NCBI GenBank assembly: GCA_002409595.1
Contig: DHNQ01000001.1
Location: 88,573-152,572 of the forward strand
Direction of reading: 5' to 3'
Source: Dysgonomonas sp. UBA5412
Lineage (GTDB): Bacteria; Bacteroidota; Bacteroidia; Bacteroidales; Dysgonomonadaceae
DNA: 64,000 nt
Position numbers and translations under genes: made by a program. Position 1 is the stretch's first letter; each line of letters begins with the position of its first letter. Positions 36,173-45,327 of the stretch are shown here, piece by piece. The notes beneath the pieces were generated by a model. That model ran no database searches, had not been told where the DNA came from, and was given only the letters and a program-made list of their open reading frames with translations.

Positions 36173-37000
36173 ATGAAAAAAATATTCTACTTTCTATTCT
36201 TATCCGTCATAACTCTTAGTATATCTGCCCAAAATTACACATACGAAGATATGATAAACCGGGCAATGGATTATGTAGAAAAAAAAGATTATGCTACTGC
36301 CGAACAAGCGATGAAAGCTGCTTTGCGCAAAGAACCGACCAATCCCAACAATCTTATGTTGTTGGTAAATCTGGGAACTATACAACGTAACCTTGGAAAG
36401 CTGGATGAAGCTCTTATATCGTACAATGTAGCAATAGAAAGATATCCCGAAAATACATTTATACGACATAACAGAGCAGCCTTATTTTGCGAAATGAACA
36501 GATTCGATGAGGCTCTGATAGACTATAATACAATACTGATTGCCACTCCGGATGATGTAGAAGCGTTGTACAGAAGAGGACTGATATACCTTAGTAATAA
36601 AAATCTTTTTGCAGCCGAAGAAGACTTTGAGAAAATAATTAAAATATCGCCCGAAAACCTAAACGGAAAGATGGGACTAGCCTCTATAATGAAACGCAGA
36701 GGCGAATGGAAAGAGGCAGAAGAAGTATATACCGACCTAATATATAAGTATAAAACAAGGGGCGACCTTTATTTTCACCGGGCAGAATGTTATCTGCGGT
36801 TAAACAAGCTTGCCAGTATGCAGGATGATCTCAAAAAAGCTGTCGACTTTGGTTACAATGAAGCTCCTTTCTATGTGCTAAGAGGGCAATTGAGATTGGC
36901 ACAATACGAAAAAAGATTAGCTAAAGATGATTTCTTAAAAGCCAGAAAATTAGGAACAGACAGTCTGGCTATCGAAAATTTCCTGAAACTCTGCAAATAA
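36173..37000 (+). CDS. Exported tetratricopeptide-repeat protein
   Basis: 275 residues with signal peptide MKKIFYFLFLSVITLSISAQ. About seven consecutive 34-residue TPR units follow (KKDYATAEQAMKAALRKEPTNP, GKLDEALISYNVAIERYPEN, RFDEALIDYNTILIATPDD and so on). TPR arrays are protein-docking scaffolds; the partner is unknown. It converges on the PorD-like gene with a 12-bp gap, and lies between TamL and PorE/PorD, which suggests an envelope role by position only. Confidence 0.88.
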   Translation: MKKIFYFLFLSVITLSISAQNYTYEDMINRAMDYVEKKDYATAEQAMKAALRKEPTNPNNLMLLVNLGTIQRNLGKLDEALISYNVAIERYPENTFIRHNRAALFCEMNRFDEALIDYNTILIATPDDVEALYRRGLIYLSNKNLFAAEEDFEKIIKISPENLNGKMGLASIMKRRGEWKEAEEVYTDLIYKYKTRGDLYFHRAECYLRLNKLASMQDDLKKAVDFGYNEAPFYVLRGQLRLAQYEKRLAKDDFLKARKLGTDSLAIENFLKLCK

Positions 37001-37012
37001 AATGTGATTAGA

Positions 37013-37912
37013 TTATTTAAGCATATCTATCGAATAATTCTTGGTCGGGAATAATTGTGTCAGAATAGTTCTCACGCTGCTCTTCTCCTCTTTGGTTGCC
37101 TGCGAACAGACTCTCACTATTTCATCTACCTTTGTTTCCCTCAGCAGACTTAATAAAATAGAATAAGGACGAGCTTCGTAGAGTTTATACATTTCATTCA
37201 CAGCTTCTATTATGCGTATCCTTCCACGAGTAGGATTTGCAGCCATTTCGTCTAAACCCAATCGGTGATAGTTGTACCACATGGAATGGAAATTTTTTGA
37301 ACTCTCTTCGGTCAAAGCCAAAGCAAGATCATATCTGTTGTTATTCTTTCCCGAAAAAGGCTCCCACCCTTTTGCATTCAACGATTGAGCCATATTAGCA
37401 ATATTCATAGCCTTGTCAAAGTACGGCTTTCCTCCGTTGGGAGAAAAAGAGTCGAAATCAAGCCCTATAATGATATAGGCATAAAAAGAAATAATGGCTA
37501 CCAGATTATTATCGACAGTCATTGTATTGAAAGTCAATGATTGACCCGACTGATAAGAAAATTCAAATTGAGTATCCCGATAGTTGATCAAAGACGTAAT
37601 ATAAGACGAATTATAGACCGGACGTTGCGAACTAACCTGTATCTCTCCCGAAAAGACATTTTTATCGGTAGCTTCTGATATAGTAATGGTTATATTGCAA
37701 TTTATTCGTTCTTCCTTATTAAACGTTACATCAGTCCATTTCTGATCGTTGAGCAACCGATTCAAATCTGATTCTAAAGATTCAAACAATTGAGTATTAG
37801 GGGTAGGCAGCTTTTGAGTATTCAGTGTCAATTTAGCATTCAACTCTTGTGCATTTACCAGCCCCGAACAGAGTGAACAAAAGAAAAGGCAAGCTATCAG
37901 TCGTATCATCAT
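37013..37912 (-). CDS. DUF4835 / PorD-like protein
   Basis: 299 residues with signal peptide ending NAQ. The pattern LNAKLTLNTQKL...LFESLESDLNRLLNDQKWT, FYAYIIIGLDFDSFSPNGGKPYF and NRYDLALALTEES matches DUF4835, known as PorD in type IX secretion studies. PorD is also carried by Bacteroidota without type IX secretion, so its presence alone does not prove that system. Its ATG follows directly on the stop codon of the PorE-like gene, so the two must be cotranscribed and probably translationally coupled. Confidence 0.85.
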   Translation of the reverse strand: MMIRLIACLFFCSLCSGLVNAQELNAKLTLNTQKLPTPNTQLFESLESDLNRLLNDQKWTDVTFNKEERINCNITITISEATDKNVFSGEIQVSSQRPVYNSSYITSLINYRDTQFEFSYQSGQSLTFNTMTVDNNLVAIISFYAYIIIGLDFDSFSPNGGKPYFDKAMNIANMAQSLNAKGWEPFSGKNNNRYDLALALTEESSKNFHSMWYNYHRLGLDEMAANPTRGRIRIIEAVNEMYKLYEARPYSILLSLLRETKVDEIVRVCSQATKEEKSSVRTILTQLFPTKNYSIDMLK

Positions 37913-39898
37913 TTATTCCAGATTATATGTTATACTCAGCACCTTAAACTCGGTTCGTCTGTTCACCTGATCAGCCATAGCTTGTTGTTCAGGCGGTAAT
38001 TTTTCGATAAACTCAGGTGTAAGCACTTCTCCCTCTTTGAGGAAAGGATATTTTTTTATAACAGCCTTTGTCACCCTCTTAGGCTCGGTTTTACCCTTAC
38101 CTGCGGCAGTCAGCCTATCAGCCTTTATTCCTCCCGTTATAAGATATTGAACTACGGACTCGGCGCGCCGTTGCGAAAGTTTATTATTATATTCATCCGC
38201 TCCCTTTCGGTCGGTATGTGCAGACAATTCGATTGTTACATTCGGATTCTGGTTCAACAAATCAATGAGTCCGTCCAACTCTTTTTTCGATTCGGGACGA
38301 AGTGTGGCTTTATCAAAGTCGAAGAAAATATTCTCCAAAACAACGGGTTTATTTATCGGAGTCAGTATAAAATCGACAAGATAAGTCGAATCGCGTTCCA
38401 TCTCTACCGTTTTTAGCGACATTCTCGTATTCAGATAATCTTTGCCACTAGCCAAGAAAACATAGTCTTGCCCTTGTGCAACATCGAGCGAATATGTACC
38501 ATTATTCTTGCCCGGAAACTTTTTATTTGTTCCATCTCTACCGACTATTCTTATCATAGATTCTGTCACAAACTCATCGTCTGTATCGACAATATATCCT
38601 TCAACCACAGTTTTGATTACAGGGTAAGAGAAAGAGTATATATGATCAAAACCTTTGCCATCTCCTCTATTGGAACTGAAGAAGCCATCTTCTTTATCTC
38701 CATCAAAGGTGATTCCAAAGTCATCAGCCTGCGAATTGATAGGCGACTTTAGATTTTCAACATTCCAATGCTTTCTTCGCGGGTCGAAAGATGCTTTATA
38801 GATATCCAAACCTCCCATACCGACATGTCCATCAGAAGAAAAGTAGAGAGTGGAATCGTTTCGCAAATAAGGAAACATTTCATCGCCGGCTGTATTGATT
38901 TCGGGTCCCAGATTTTCGATTGCTTCTACCATATCGCCAACCAGATAAGCTCGCCAAATATCCTTTCCACCGTATCCTCCTTCTCTATCTGAAACAAAGT
39001 ATAAAATATCGGACGAAGAATTGATAGTAGGATGAGCGTAAACGCTTAGTGTATCGCGTTTGTCCAATTCTAACTTTCGTCCCTCTCCCCATGCTCCGCC
39101 AGAACGTTGCGATACATAAATCATAGGATAGAAAATACCGATAGAGTCTCCAACGGGTGTATGCGTATAATACATAGTACTACCCGTGCTCGAAAAGGAA
39201 GCTGCACCTTCGTCCGAAGGGGTATTTATGGGAGAATCTACGTGTTCTACTTTCATCCAATTACCATTCTCATCCTTACGCGACATGAATATGTCATTGA
39301 GCTTGGCTCCGGTTACACCACTTATGGTATCTCCAGTCGCATCTTTTCGGTTCGACGAAAAATAGACCTGATCATAATCGGGAGGTAACAACATAGGGCT
39401 AAATTCACCCCTATTGGAGTTGAACGAATCCATTTTCTTTATTGTATACAGCGTAGGATTATCTTTCCATTCAGGAGCTAATTTTGCACCTTCCAATCCG
39501 TTTTGGGCAAACCGATTATCAGGATACAGCTTCAAAAATTCTTCATAATATTTTATAGCTTGCTTATAATCTCCCGTCTTATGCAAAGATCTTGCATATT
39601 GTAGAGTCAGGGTACTATCGTTTACTCGATATCGAATAGCATTGGCATAAGCAGCATTGGCTCTTATCGGATAGTTTATCAATCTGTAACTTTCTGCCAT
39701 CCGCTGAGCTACTATACCTCTCGTATCGCGTTGCTTAGGCGGTGTTTGTCTATATATTTTACGATACATATCTGCCGCGACAAAGTATTCGCCTTGTGCA
39801 AATTTTTTATCTGCATCCTCAAGTTTCAGTCGCTTACATGCTCCCAATAGAGGCAAAAATAATATCAGGGTTAATATGCAGTAAAGGTATTTTTTCAA
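37913..39898 (-). CDS. PorE-like OmpA-family lipoprotein with TPR and beta-propeller
   Basis: 661 residues. A lipobox (LLGAC) puts the lipid Cys near residue 20. Order: TPR repeats about 20-130, a PD40/WD40-type propeller about 150-410 with repeated YFSSNR and YFVSDREGGYGGKDIW blades, a short carboxypeptidase-regulatory-like domain (VVEGYIVDTDDEFV), and a C-terminal OmpA domain (about 520-660) with IFFDFDKATLRPES and peptidoglycan-binding SAHTDRKGADEYN and LSQRRAESV. This order matches PorE of type IX secretion and related wall-anchoring lipoproteins. Translation starts at TTG; no ATG or GTG lies between it and the upstream stop near 39936. Confidence 0.88.
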   Translation of the reverse strand: MKKYLYCILTLILFLPLLGACKRLKLEDADKKFAQGEYFVAADMYRKIYRQTPPKQRDTRGIVAQRMAESYRLINYPIRANAAYANAIRYRVNDSTLTLQYARSLHKTGDYKQAIKYYEEFLKLYPDNRFAQNGLEGAKLAPEWKDNPTLYTIKKMDSFNSNRGEFSPMLLPPDYDQVYFSSNRKDATGDTISGVTGAKLNDIFMSRKDENGNWMKVEHVDSPINTPSDEGAASFSSTGSTMYYTHTPVGDSIGIFYPMIYVSQRSGGAWGEGRKLELDKRDTLSVYAHPTINSSSDILYFVSDREGGYGGKDIWRAYLVGDMVEAIENLGPEINTAGDEMFPYLRNDSTLYFSSDGHVGMGGLDIYKASFDPRRKHWNVENLKSPINSQADDFGITFDGDKEDGFFSSNRGDGKGFDHIYSFSYPVIKTVVEGYIVDTDDEFVTESMIRIVGRDGTNKKFPGKNNGTYSLDVAQGQDYVFLASGKDYLNTRMSLKTVEMERDSTYLVDFILTPINKPVVLENIFFDFDKATLRPESKKELDGLIDLLNQNPNVTIELSAHTDRKGADEYNNKLSQRRAESVVQYLITGGIKADRLTAAGKGKTEPKRVTKAVIKKYPFLKEGEVLTPEFIEKLPPEQQAMADQVNRRTEFKVLSITYNLE

Positions 39899-39937
39899 AA
39901 CAATGTTTATTCTATTAATTGCAAGTATGTCAGTCTA

Positions 39938-39945
39938 CAAATATA
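39938..39945 (-). promoter_or_regulatory. -7 box of the PorE-PorD operon
   Basis: Minus strand TATATTTG matches TAnnTTTG, 40 bp before the TTG start at 39898. Confidence 0.5.
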
Positions 39946-39999
39946 ACTTATTTATACATATTATATTATTCCGACAGTATGAATATCTCATTCACGGGT

Positions 40000-40635
40000 T
40001 CAGTCTTCGCCTTTCAGTATTGGTAATCTGAGATGGTATTTGGTTGCCACAATTCTGATTATAACGACAAATACGGCTGTTGCAATCTCTATCACTACTA
40101 AATCTATATTTAGATAGTATAATATACTGAATAATAGTCCTCCTAGAATACAGGCTACAGCGTATAATTCTTGCGTGAAAATGATAGGAATTTCATTGAT
40201 CAATATATCACGTATAATACCACCAAATATGCCGGTAATAGTTGCCATAGCAATACACACCCAAACTGGAAAATCTAAAGACAATGCTTTTTCATAACCC
40301 ACAACGGCAAAGAGCCCAAGCCCTATACAGTCGAACCAAAAGATGGTATTATTGAGATGTACCAAAAATTTACGAAAACAGAGAACTATAAGAAAAGCCA
40401 GCACTGTACACCAAATATATCGGCTTGCCTGCATCCAAAAGACAGGTACATTGAGCAAGAGATCACGAAGTGTACCTCCGCCAACTGCTGTGACGAAACC
40501 AACAACTATCGCTCCAAACCAATCAAATCGTTTTGCTGATGCCAAACGGATGCCACTGATAGCAAAAGCTACAGTTCCCAACATTTCAATTACATCGACA
40601 AGCTGAATATCAGCCAAATCATCAAATAGAAACAT
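40000..40635 (-). CDS. TRIC/UPF0126-family cation channel-like membrane protein
   Basis: 211 residues, seven predicted membrane segments in two repeated halves. Each half has the family glycine-rich kinked helix: TAVGGGTLRDLLLN and TGIFGGIIRDILINE. Prokaryotic TRIC homologues form trimeric potassium-conducting channels; E. coli YicG/YadS are members. Physiological role is unproven. The gene follows mnmA by 23 bp. Confidence 0.92.
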   Translation of the reverse strand: MFLFDDLADIQLVDVIEMLGTVAFAISGIRLASAKRFDWFGAIVVGFVTAVGGGTLRDLLLNVPVFWMQASRYIWCTVLAFLIVLCFRKFLVHLNNTIFWFDCIGLGLFAVVGYEKALSLDFPVWVCIAMATITGIFGGIIRDILINEIPIIFTQELYAVACILGGLLFSILYYLNIDLVVIEIATAVFVVIIRIVATKYHLRLPILKGED

Positions 40636-40658
40636 ATCTTGTTTCGTTTATAGATAAA

Positions 40659-41732
40659 TTATTCACTATCAGCAATCATACCGCTACCAAGACACAGTTT
40701 GGAATCGGCATCGTATACAACACCAAACTGACCGGCTGCAATGCCTTGAATCTTTTCGTCAGAGTATATCCGATATAGGTCTCCGATCTTTTCGATTCGT
40801 CCGGGTGTAAACTCGGGAGTATGCCGTATTTTGAATGAAATATCTCTCTGTCCTTCAAAATCGCCCCAAATGTCTTCTGTTATGAAAGAGAAACCGGCTA
40901 GGTTTACTACTTTCCCATATTGAGTATCGGGATCATATCCATTAGAAACATATACAATATTTCGTTTCGTATCTTTTTTAATTACAAACCAAGGTCCTCC
41001 ACTAAGTCCCAGCCCTTTACGCTGTCCTATGGTATGAAACCAATAGCCTTCGTGCTGTCCCAAGACTTTGCCTGTTTCCAGTTCGACAATCTTTCCTTTA
41101 CGCTCACCCAAATAGCGGCGGATAAAATCGTTATAATTTATTTTTCCAAGAAAACAGATGCCTTGGCTATCTTTTCGCTGTGCCGAAGGTAAAGCCTCGC
41201 GTGCAGCAATAGCCCTAACTTCACTTTTCAATAGATTGCCGATGGGGAATATCAATTTAGACGCTTGCAAATAATCTATCTGTCCCAAAAAGTAGGTCTG
41301 ATCTTTCACATAATCTTTTGCTGTCGAGAGCCATGTTTTACCATTAAGCTCTGTGGTTGTGGCATAATGTCCGGTAGCTATTTTATCGAATTCATGCCCC
41401 CATTTTTGTTCAAAGCAACCAAACTTAATCATCTTATTGCACATCATATCAGGATTGGGTGTTAAGCCTCGCTTTACAGCATCGATGGTATAACTGACCA
41501 CGTTTTCCCAATATTCTTCGTGCAGAGATACTACTTCCATTTTGCATCCATATTTTTTTGCAATGTAAGTAGTGATTTCAATATCTTCTTCGGCAGGGCA
41601 ATCAATATATCCCTGCTCGTCTTCCATTCCTATCCGAATATAAAATATTGTGGGGTCGTAGCCTTGTTCTTTCAATTGATGAACAACTACTGAGCTATCG
41701 ACTCCGCCGGATACTAATGCTGCTATTTTCAT
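40659..41732 (-). CDS. mnmA: tRNA-specific 2-thiouridylase
   Basis: 357 residues. It puts sulfur on position 2 of wobble uridine 34 in tRNA for Lys, Glu and Gln. The PP-loop SGGVDSS (residues 8-14) activates uridine with ATP, and the two catalytic cysteines are C98 (MMCNK) and C193 (QGICFLG), with the C-terminal barrel about 210-355. Bacteroidales usually have two MnmA paralogues, and this is the shorter, cytoplasmic-like form. It is flanked by a small barrel gene 12 bp upstream and a TRIC gene 23 bp downstream, so likely one operon. Confidence 0.93.
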   Translation of the reverse strand: MKIAALVSGGVDSSVVVHQLKEQGYDPTIFYIRIGMEDEQGYIDCPAEEDIEITTYIAKKYGCKMEVVSLHEEYWENVVSYTIDAVKRGLTPNPDMMCNKMIKFGCFEQKWGHEFDKIATGHYATTTELNGKTWLSTAKDYVKDQTYFLGQIDYLQASKLIFPIGNLLKSEVRAIAAREALPSAQRKDSQGICFLGKINYNDFIRRYLGERKGKIVELETGKVLGQHEGYWFHTIGQRKGLGLSGGPWFVIKKDTKRNIVYVSNGYDPDTQYGKVVNLAGFSFITEDIWGDFEGQRDISFKIRHTPEFTPGRIEKIGDLYRIYSDEKIQGIAAGQFGVVYDADSKLCLGSGMIADSE

Positions 41733-41744
41733 TTTTTTTACTTT

Positions 41745-42254
41745 CTACCAAATTTTTGTTTTAGCTAATGATTTTAGAGTTCCCATGCCGAAACAAAAGC
41801 CGGCTCTGAGGAAAAATTGCTGTTCATTTCCCGTCACATTAAAGTCATATCCTGCCTTAAGAAAAACAGATTGATAATCGAAATAAATATTAGGGGTAAT
41901 GACAATGCCGTCTTTGCCATGTCGGAAATTAAAAATATATCCGGCATCGCAACCAACCAAGATAGTTGTCTTTGTATTATTAAACAACGATTCGCTAAGA
42001 AAACTCGTAAGCTGTATTGGTTTTATATTAAGCCCTGCTACGGGTGAACTGCCTCCGGTATAGTCTATACCACTGGAGATAAAAGAATTTAAAGAATTCT
42101 TTTTATGCCAAACAGGATAAGATGCGTTGGCAGCAAACTGAAAATCATTCCCTTTGTCTTTAGCATCGGCATATTGCGCTCCTATTCCAAGAAACTGAGA
42201 AAAACAAGCAACGGGTAATAATATAAATAAAAGTATAAATGTTATCTTCTTCAT
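41745..42254 (-). CDS. Small predicted outer-membrane beta-barrel protein
   Basis: 169 residues with signal peptide MKKITFILLFILLPVACFSQ. Alternating strands throughout (FQFAANASYPVWHK, NIYFDYQSVFLKAGYDF, QQFFLRAGFCFGMG) suggest an eight-stranded barrel, but the end (LAKTKIW) is an atypical C-terminal signal. The family is not recognised. It is the first gene of a probable operon with mnmA and the TRIC gene. Confidence 0.65.
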   Translation of the reverse strand: MKKITFILLFILLPVACFSQFLGIGAQYADAKDKGNDFQFAANASYPVWHKKNSLNSFISSGIDYTGGSSPVAGLNIKPIQLTSFLSESLFNNTKTTILVGCDAGYIFNFRHGKDGIVITPNIYFDYQSVFLKAGYDFNVTGNEQQFFLRAGFCFGMGTLKSLAKTKIW

Positions 42255-42282
42255 TAAATTGAATGATATAAATTTAGAAATA

Positions 42283-42290
42283 CAAAAATA
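42283..42290 (-). promoter_or_regulatory. -7 box of the small barrel / mnmA / TRIC operon
   Basis: Minus strand TATTTTTG matches TAnnTTTG, 29 bp before the ATG at 42254. Confidence 0.5.
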
Positions 42291-42324
42291 CGGTTTATTT
42301 TTTAAAGAGAGGTACGCTTTTACG

Positions 42325-43254
42325 TTACTTCATTTCTATTGATCTTTCTAAATCTGCTTTAGACTTGCTTATGGTTACGAGATATACTCCTCCAAATATA
42401 AGGATGGCGGCAATCAGTTTGTCGAACGAAAATCTATCCATTCCCATAAAAATAGCGATCACCGAAGCTATCAGAGGTTGCATATTATTATACATCGAAA
42501 TAGTGGTAGGACGGATACGGCGTTGGGCAAAAGGTATCAGCATATAAGCAACGAAGGTAGCCCCGATGAGTGTAAAAGACAAAAGGATGAAAGGCAGATA
42601 GTCTGTCTGGTAAAATATCGGAGCTTTCACGACATCTCTTATACTGAATGGCAGCATCAGCATACAAGCATATGTGAACATCCATTTCATCATTGTGATA
42701 GAAGAATACTTGTCGGATAGAGGGCGTGTGACTACCAAATAGAAAGCGTAAAAAAATTGCGATGACATGATTGCTATATTACCAAAGAAGTTGCCTCCTT
42801 GAGATACATTTCCATGATTGCCCGAATAGATAAGAAATATAGCCCCTGCACCACCCACTAATACGCCTCCGGCTTTGAGCCATGTTATAGGTTCTTTCAG
42901 TACAACTGCAGCTATTATCATGGCAAACAGAGGACTGCTTGTAGTGATAATGGACGCGTCAACGGGCGATGTTTGTCCAAGTCCGTAAGCAAATAATCCT
43001 TGATTGAGAACCATTCCGAATAATCCGCCGACAAAGAGAATCAACATATCTTTGGTGCGGACTTTATCTTTAGGCTGAAGAAATGATACCAACCAAAAAG
43101 CAATGGCTGCAAAAGACATGCGCAAAGATGTCAATACCACCGGAGATAGCAAGCCTTGTGCATACATATATTTATTTATAGGAATATTGATTCCAAATAT
43201 AGTGATGACAAGAATCATTATGAGGTTTCCCTGCTGTTTGCGAGTGAGAGCCAT
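42325..43254 (-). CDS. EamA/DMT-family transporter
   Basis: 309 residues, ten hydrophobic segments in two EamA repeats; the second repeat begins near residue 150 (GNIAIMSSQFFYAFYLVVTRPLSDKY). Conserved pieces include NIPINKYMY...LTSLRMSFAAIAFW and ITTSSPLFAMIIAAVVLKEPITW. Such carriers export or exchange small organic molecules across the inner membrane; the substrate is unknown. It ends a run of four minus-strand genes beginning with riboflavin synthase, separated from the YjdF-like gene by about 39 bp, so it may or may not be in that operon. Confidence 0.9.
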   Translation of the reverse strand: MALTRKQQGNLIMILVITIFGINIPINKYMYAQGLLSPVVLTSLRMSFAAIAFWLVSFLQPKDKVRTKDMLILFVGGLFGMVLNQGLFAYGLGQTSPVDASIITTSSPLFAMIIAAVVLKEPITWLKAGGVLVGGAGAIFLIYSGNHGNVSQGGNFFGNIAIMSSQFFYAFYLVVTRPLSDKYSSITMMKWMFTYACMLMLPFSIRDVVKAPIFYQTDYLPFILLSFTLIGATFVAYMLIPFAQRRIRPTTISMYNNMQPLIASVIAIFMGMDRFSFDKLIAAILIFGGVYLVTISKSKADLERSIEMK

Positions 43255-43293
43255 ACGAAAAAAGATTGTGATAAATGGTCTTAATAAAGAAAG

Positions 43294-43905
43294 CTAGCGA
43301 TCGGAAAGCCTCTGTTGTATCTGCTTATCTTGTAGTTTGGAAAAGAATATAAGCATACAAATTGCTCCTATCATCGCACAAAACATATCAGACTGAGTAT
43401 CCCACACATATCCTTGAGTGCCAAGAAAATCGTCGGCTACATCATTCGACAATACAGCGACCCACCATTCGATAAGCTCATAGAATGCACTAATAGCGAG
43501 ACAAATACTGACTACTAAAAATGGCAACCATGAACGCTTTTTAACGACATCGAGGCGAATCAGCAATTCTCTCGCTATCATAGCCGGAACAAAGCCTTGG
43601 GCAAAATGCCCTACTTTGTCATAATTATTTCTACTCTGATCAAACACATCCCTTATCCAATCGAATAAGGGAACTTTTGCATAGGAGTAATGAGCCCCGA
43701 TAAAAAGTATAATAATATGGATCAGGATAAATGTATAAGTGAGGTCTGTAAACTTAAACCGCTTAAAAGTCAGAGCCAATATAGCAACGCCTACAAGGCA
43801 CATACCGGCTTCAAGAAACCACAATCCTGTTTCATACGGATTGATGCCCGACCAAAGGGCTACGGCAAAAAATATGATGAGATAGACCCAATATTTTTTC
43901 TTCAT
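43294..43905 (-). CDS. YjdF/DUF2238-family membrane protein
   Basis: 203 residues with about six membrane segments. The family core YDKVGHFAQGFVPAMIARELLIR, FYELIEWWVAVL and LGTQGYVWDTQSDM is complete and includes conserved His, Glu and Asp residues on the membrane edge. Function is unknown for the family. It follows the nitroreductase gene by 21 bp and is probably cotranscribed with it. Confidence 0.9.
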   Translation of the reverse strand: MKKKYWVYLIIFFAVALWSGINPYETGLWFLEAGMCLVGVAILALTFKRFKFTDLTYTFILIHIIILFIGAHYSYAKVPLFDWIRDVFDQSRNNYDKVGHFAQGFVPAMIARELLIRLDVVKKRSWLPFLVVSICLAISAFYELIEWWVAVLSNDVADDFLGTQGYVWDTQSDMFCAMIGAICMLIFFSKLQDKQIQQRLSDR

Positions 43906-43926
43906 AGAGAAAATATTTATAATTTC

Positions 43927-44481
43927 TTATTTGTAAGTATTGTAAGAAATGACCTCTTGTGTGTCTTTTCGTTTTTTTGGTCGAAGCGATTGCGCCGGAT
44001 AACCTACAACAATATCCAACACCACACGTTTGTTATCGGGTATATTGAGTAGTTTCTTTATTTTTGACTCGGCAAACCATCCAAGTATGCAGCTACCAAG
44101 CCCTTCTGACTCGGCAGCTAAACAAATATGTGCAGCGGCAATGCCTATATCAAGAAATGCAAAGTGCTTGTCTTTGACCAAACCTCCGATGCCGGAAGAC
44201 AGATTGACCTTTTCTTCTACTACAACGATATGCACGGGAGCTTGTTTGGTAAAATGATTCATACCCAACAATCGTGCAGATGCAGCATCGGCAACTTTGT
44301 TTTTCAACTCCGGATCATCTACAACAATAAAATGCCACGGTTGTGCATTACATGCCGAAGGGGCAAGACGGGCAGCATCTAAAACGCGTGCTATGATCTC
44401 ACGGTCAACACTACGGGTCGTATCATAAGCTCGTGTACTCTGACGGTTGTGCACTAACTCATAGAAGGAATCTTTGTCCAT
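43927..44481 (-). CDS. Nitroreductase-family FMN oxidoreductase
   Basis: 184 residues, single-domain FMN enzyme that dimerises. The FMN-contacting HNRQSTRAYD opens the fold, followed by ARLAPSACNAQPWHFIVV and LGSCILGWF. Family members use NAD(P)H to reduce nitro, quinone or flavin substrates. It overlaps the riboflavin synthase stop by one base (TAATG), so translation is coupled; a link to flavin supply is a reasonable inference. Confidence 0.92.
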   Translation of the reverse strand: MDKDSFYELVHNRQSTRAYDTTRSVDREIIARVLDAARLAPSACNAQPWHFIVVDDPELKNKVADAASARLLGMNHFTKQAPVHIVVVEEKVNLSSGIGGLVKDKHFAFLDIGIAAAHICLAAESEGLGSCILGWFAESKIKKLLNIPDNKRVVLDIVVGYPAQSLRPKKRKDTQEVISYNTYK

Positions 44482-45083
44482 TATCCCAATTGTGTTATAC
44501 GGCTGATATATTTACCTATTATATCAAATTCTATATTAACGATAGTACCCGCCTTTATCTGATGAAAGTTAGTATATTCGTATGTATAAGGTATAATGGC
44601 AACTTCGAAAGTATTATCTGTCGGGACTACAACTGTAAGGCTCACCCCATTTACGGTTACCGAACCCTTGTCTACTGTCAGATAGCCTTTTTTTGCCATC
44701 TCTTTGTCAAACTTATATTCAAATTTAAAATACCAACTACCATCAGCCTCTCTGACCTCAAGACATTTTGCAGTCTGATCCACATGCCCTTGTACAATAT
44801 GACCATCCAGGCGACCATTCATAAGCATGCTGCGTTCTACATTCACCTTATCTCCTACTTTCAGCAATCCGAGATTGGAGCATTCCAATGTTTCTTTTAT
44901 GGCTGTAACAGTGTAACCTTTTTCATTCAGATCAACAACGGTAAGGCATACTCCATTGTGAGACACGCTCTGATCTATCTTAAGTTCATTAAGGAATGAA
45001 CACGTTAAAGTAATATGTAGATTTTCGGCTTCTTTTTGCAACGACACTACAGTTGCAGCTTCTTCTATTATCCCTGAAAACAT
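44481..45083 (-). CDS. ribE: Riboflavin synthase, alpha chain
   Basis: 200 residues. It dismutates two 6,7-dimethyl-8-ribityllumazine molecules to riboflavin. Two similar lumazine-binding halves are visible: MFSGIIEEAATVV...SHNGVCLTVV and GHIVQGHVDQTAKC...TVNGVSLTVV, each with the conserved (N/V)NG(V/C)SLTV strand. Length fits the trimeric bacterial enzyme. It is first in an operon with the nitroreductase and YjdF-like genes. No FMN riboswitch is evident in the leader. Confidence 0.96.
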   Translation of the reverse strand: MFSGIIEEAATVVSLQKEAENLHITLTCSFLNELKIDQSVSHNGVCLTVVDLNEKGYTVTAIKETLECSNLGLLKVGDKVNVERSMLMNGRLDGHIVQGHVDQTAKCLEVREADGSWYFKFEYKFDKEMAKKGYLTVDKGSVTVNGVSLTVVVPTDNTFEVAIIPYTYEYTNFHQIKAGTIVNIEFDIIGKYISRITQLG

Positions 45084-45128
45084 GATATTGCTATTTTATA
45101 ATTAGTTTACTTATTTCTTTTTATAAAA

Positions 45129-45136
45129 CAAAGGTA
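45129..45136 (-). promoter_or_regulatory. -7 box of the ribE operon
   Basis: Minus strand TACCTTTG matches TAnnTTTG, 46 bp before the ATG at 45083; a TTG 23 nt further upstream could be the -33 box. Confidence 0.5.
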
Positions 45137-45292
45137 GGAAAAAGTAACTATTATTGATACAATAAGGAATGGAATTAAACCTTAATTGTTAAAAAGAAAA
45201 ATATGAAGAACTTGATAGATAGTAAATCTACAAAAGCTATTTAAAAATGCGATAGTATCAGTTTGAGAAATAAGTAATTCACAAAAAAATCC

Positions 45293-45300
45293 TATCTTTG
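45293..45300 (+). promoter_or_regulatory. -7 box of the PDZ-DUF4136-PDZ gene
   Basis: TATCTTTG, a perfect match to TAnnTTTG, 27 bp before the ATG at 45328. Confidence 0.6.
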
Positions 45301-45327
45301 CCCCAAATTTTTCAACAAGAATCAAAA

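Noticed and set aside
37013..39898. Claim that a type IX secretion system is encoded here
   Set aside because: Only PorD- and PorE-like genes are seen, and both families also occur without type IX secretion; no core component is in the window.
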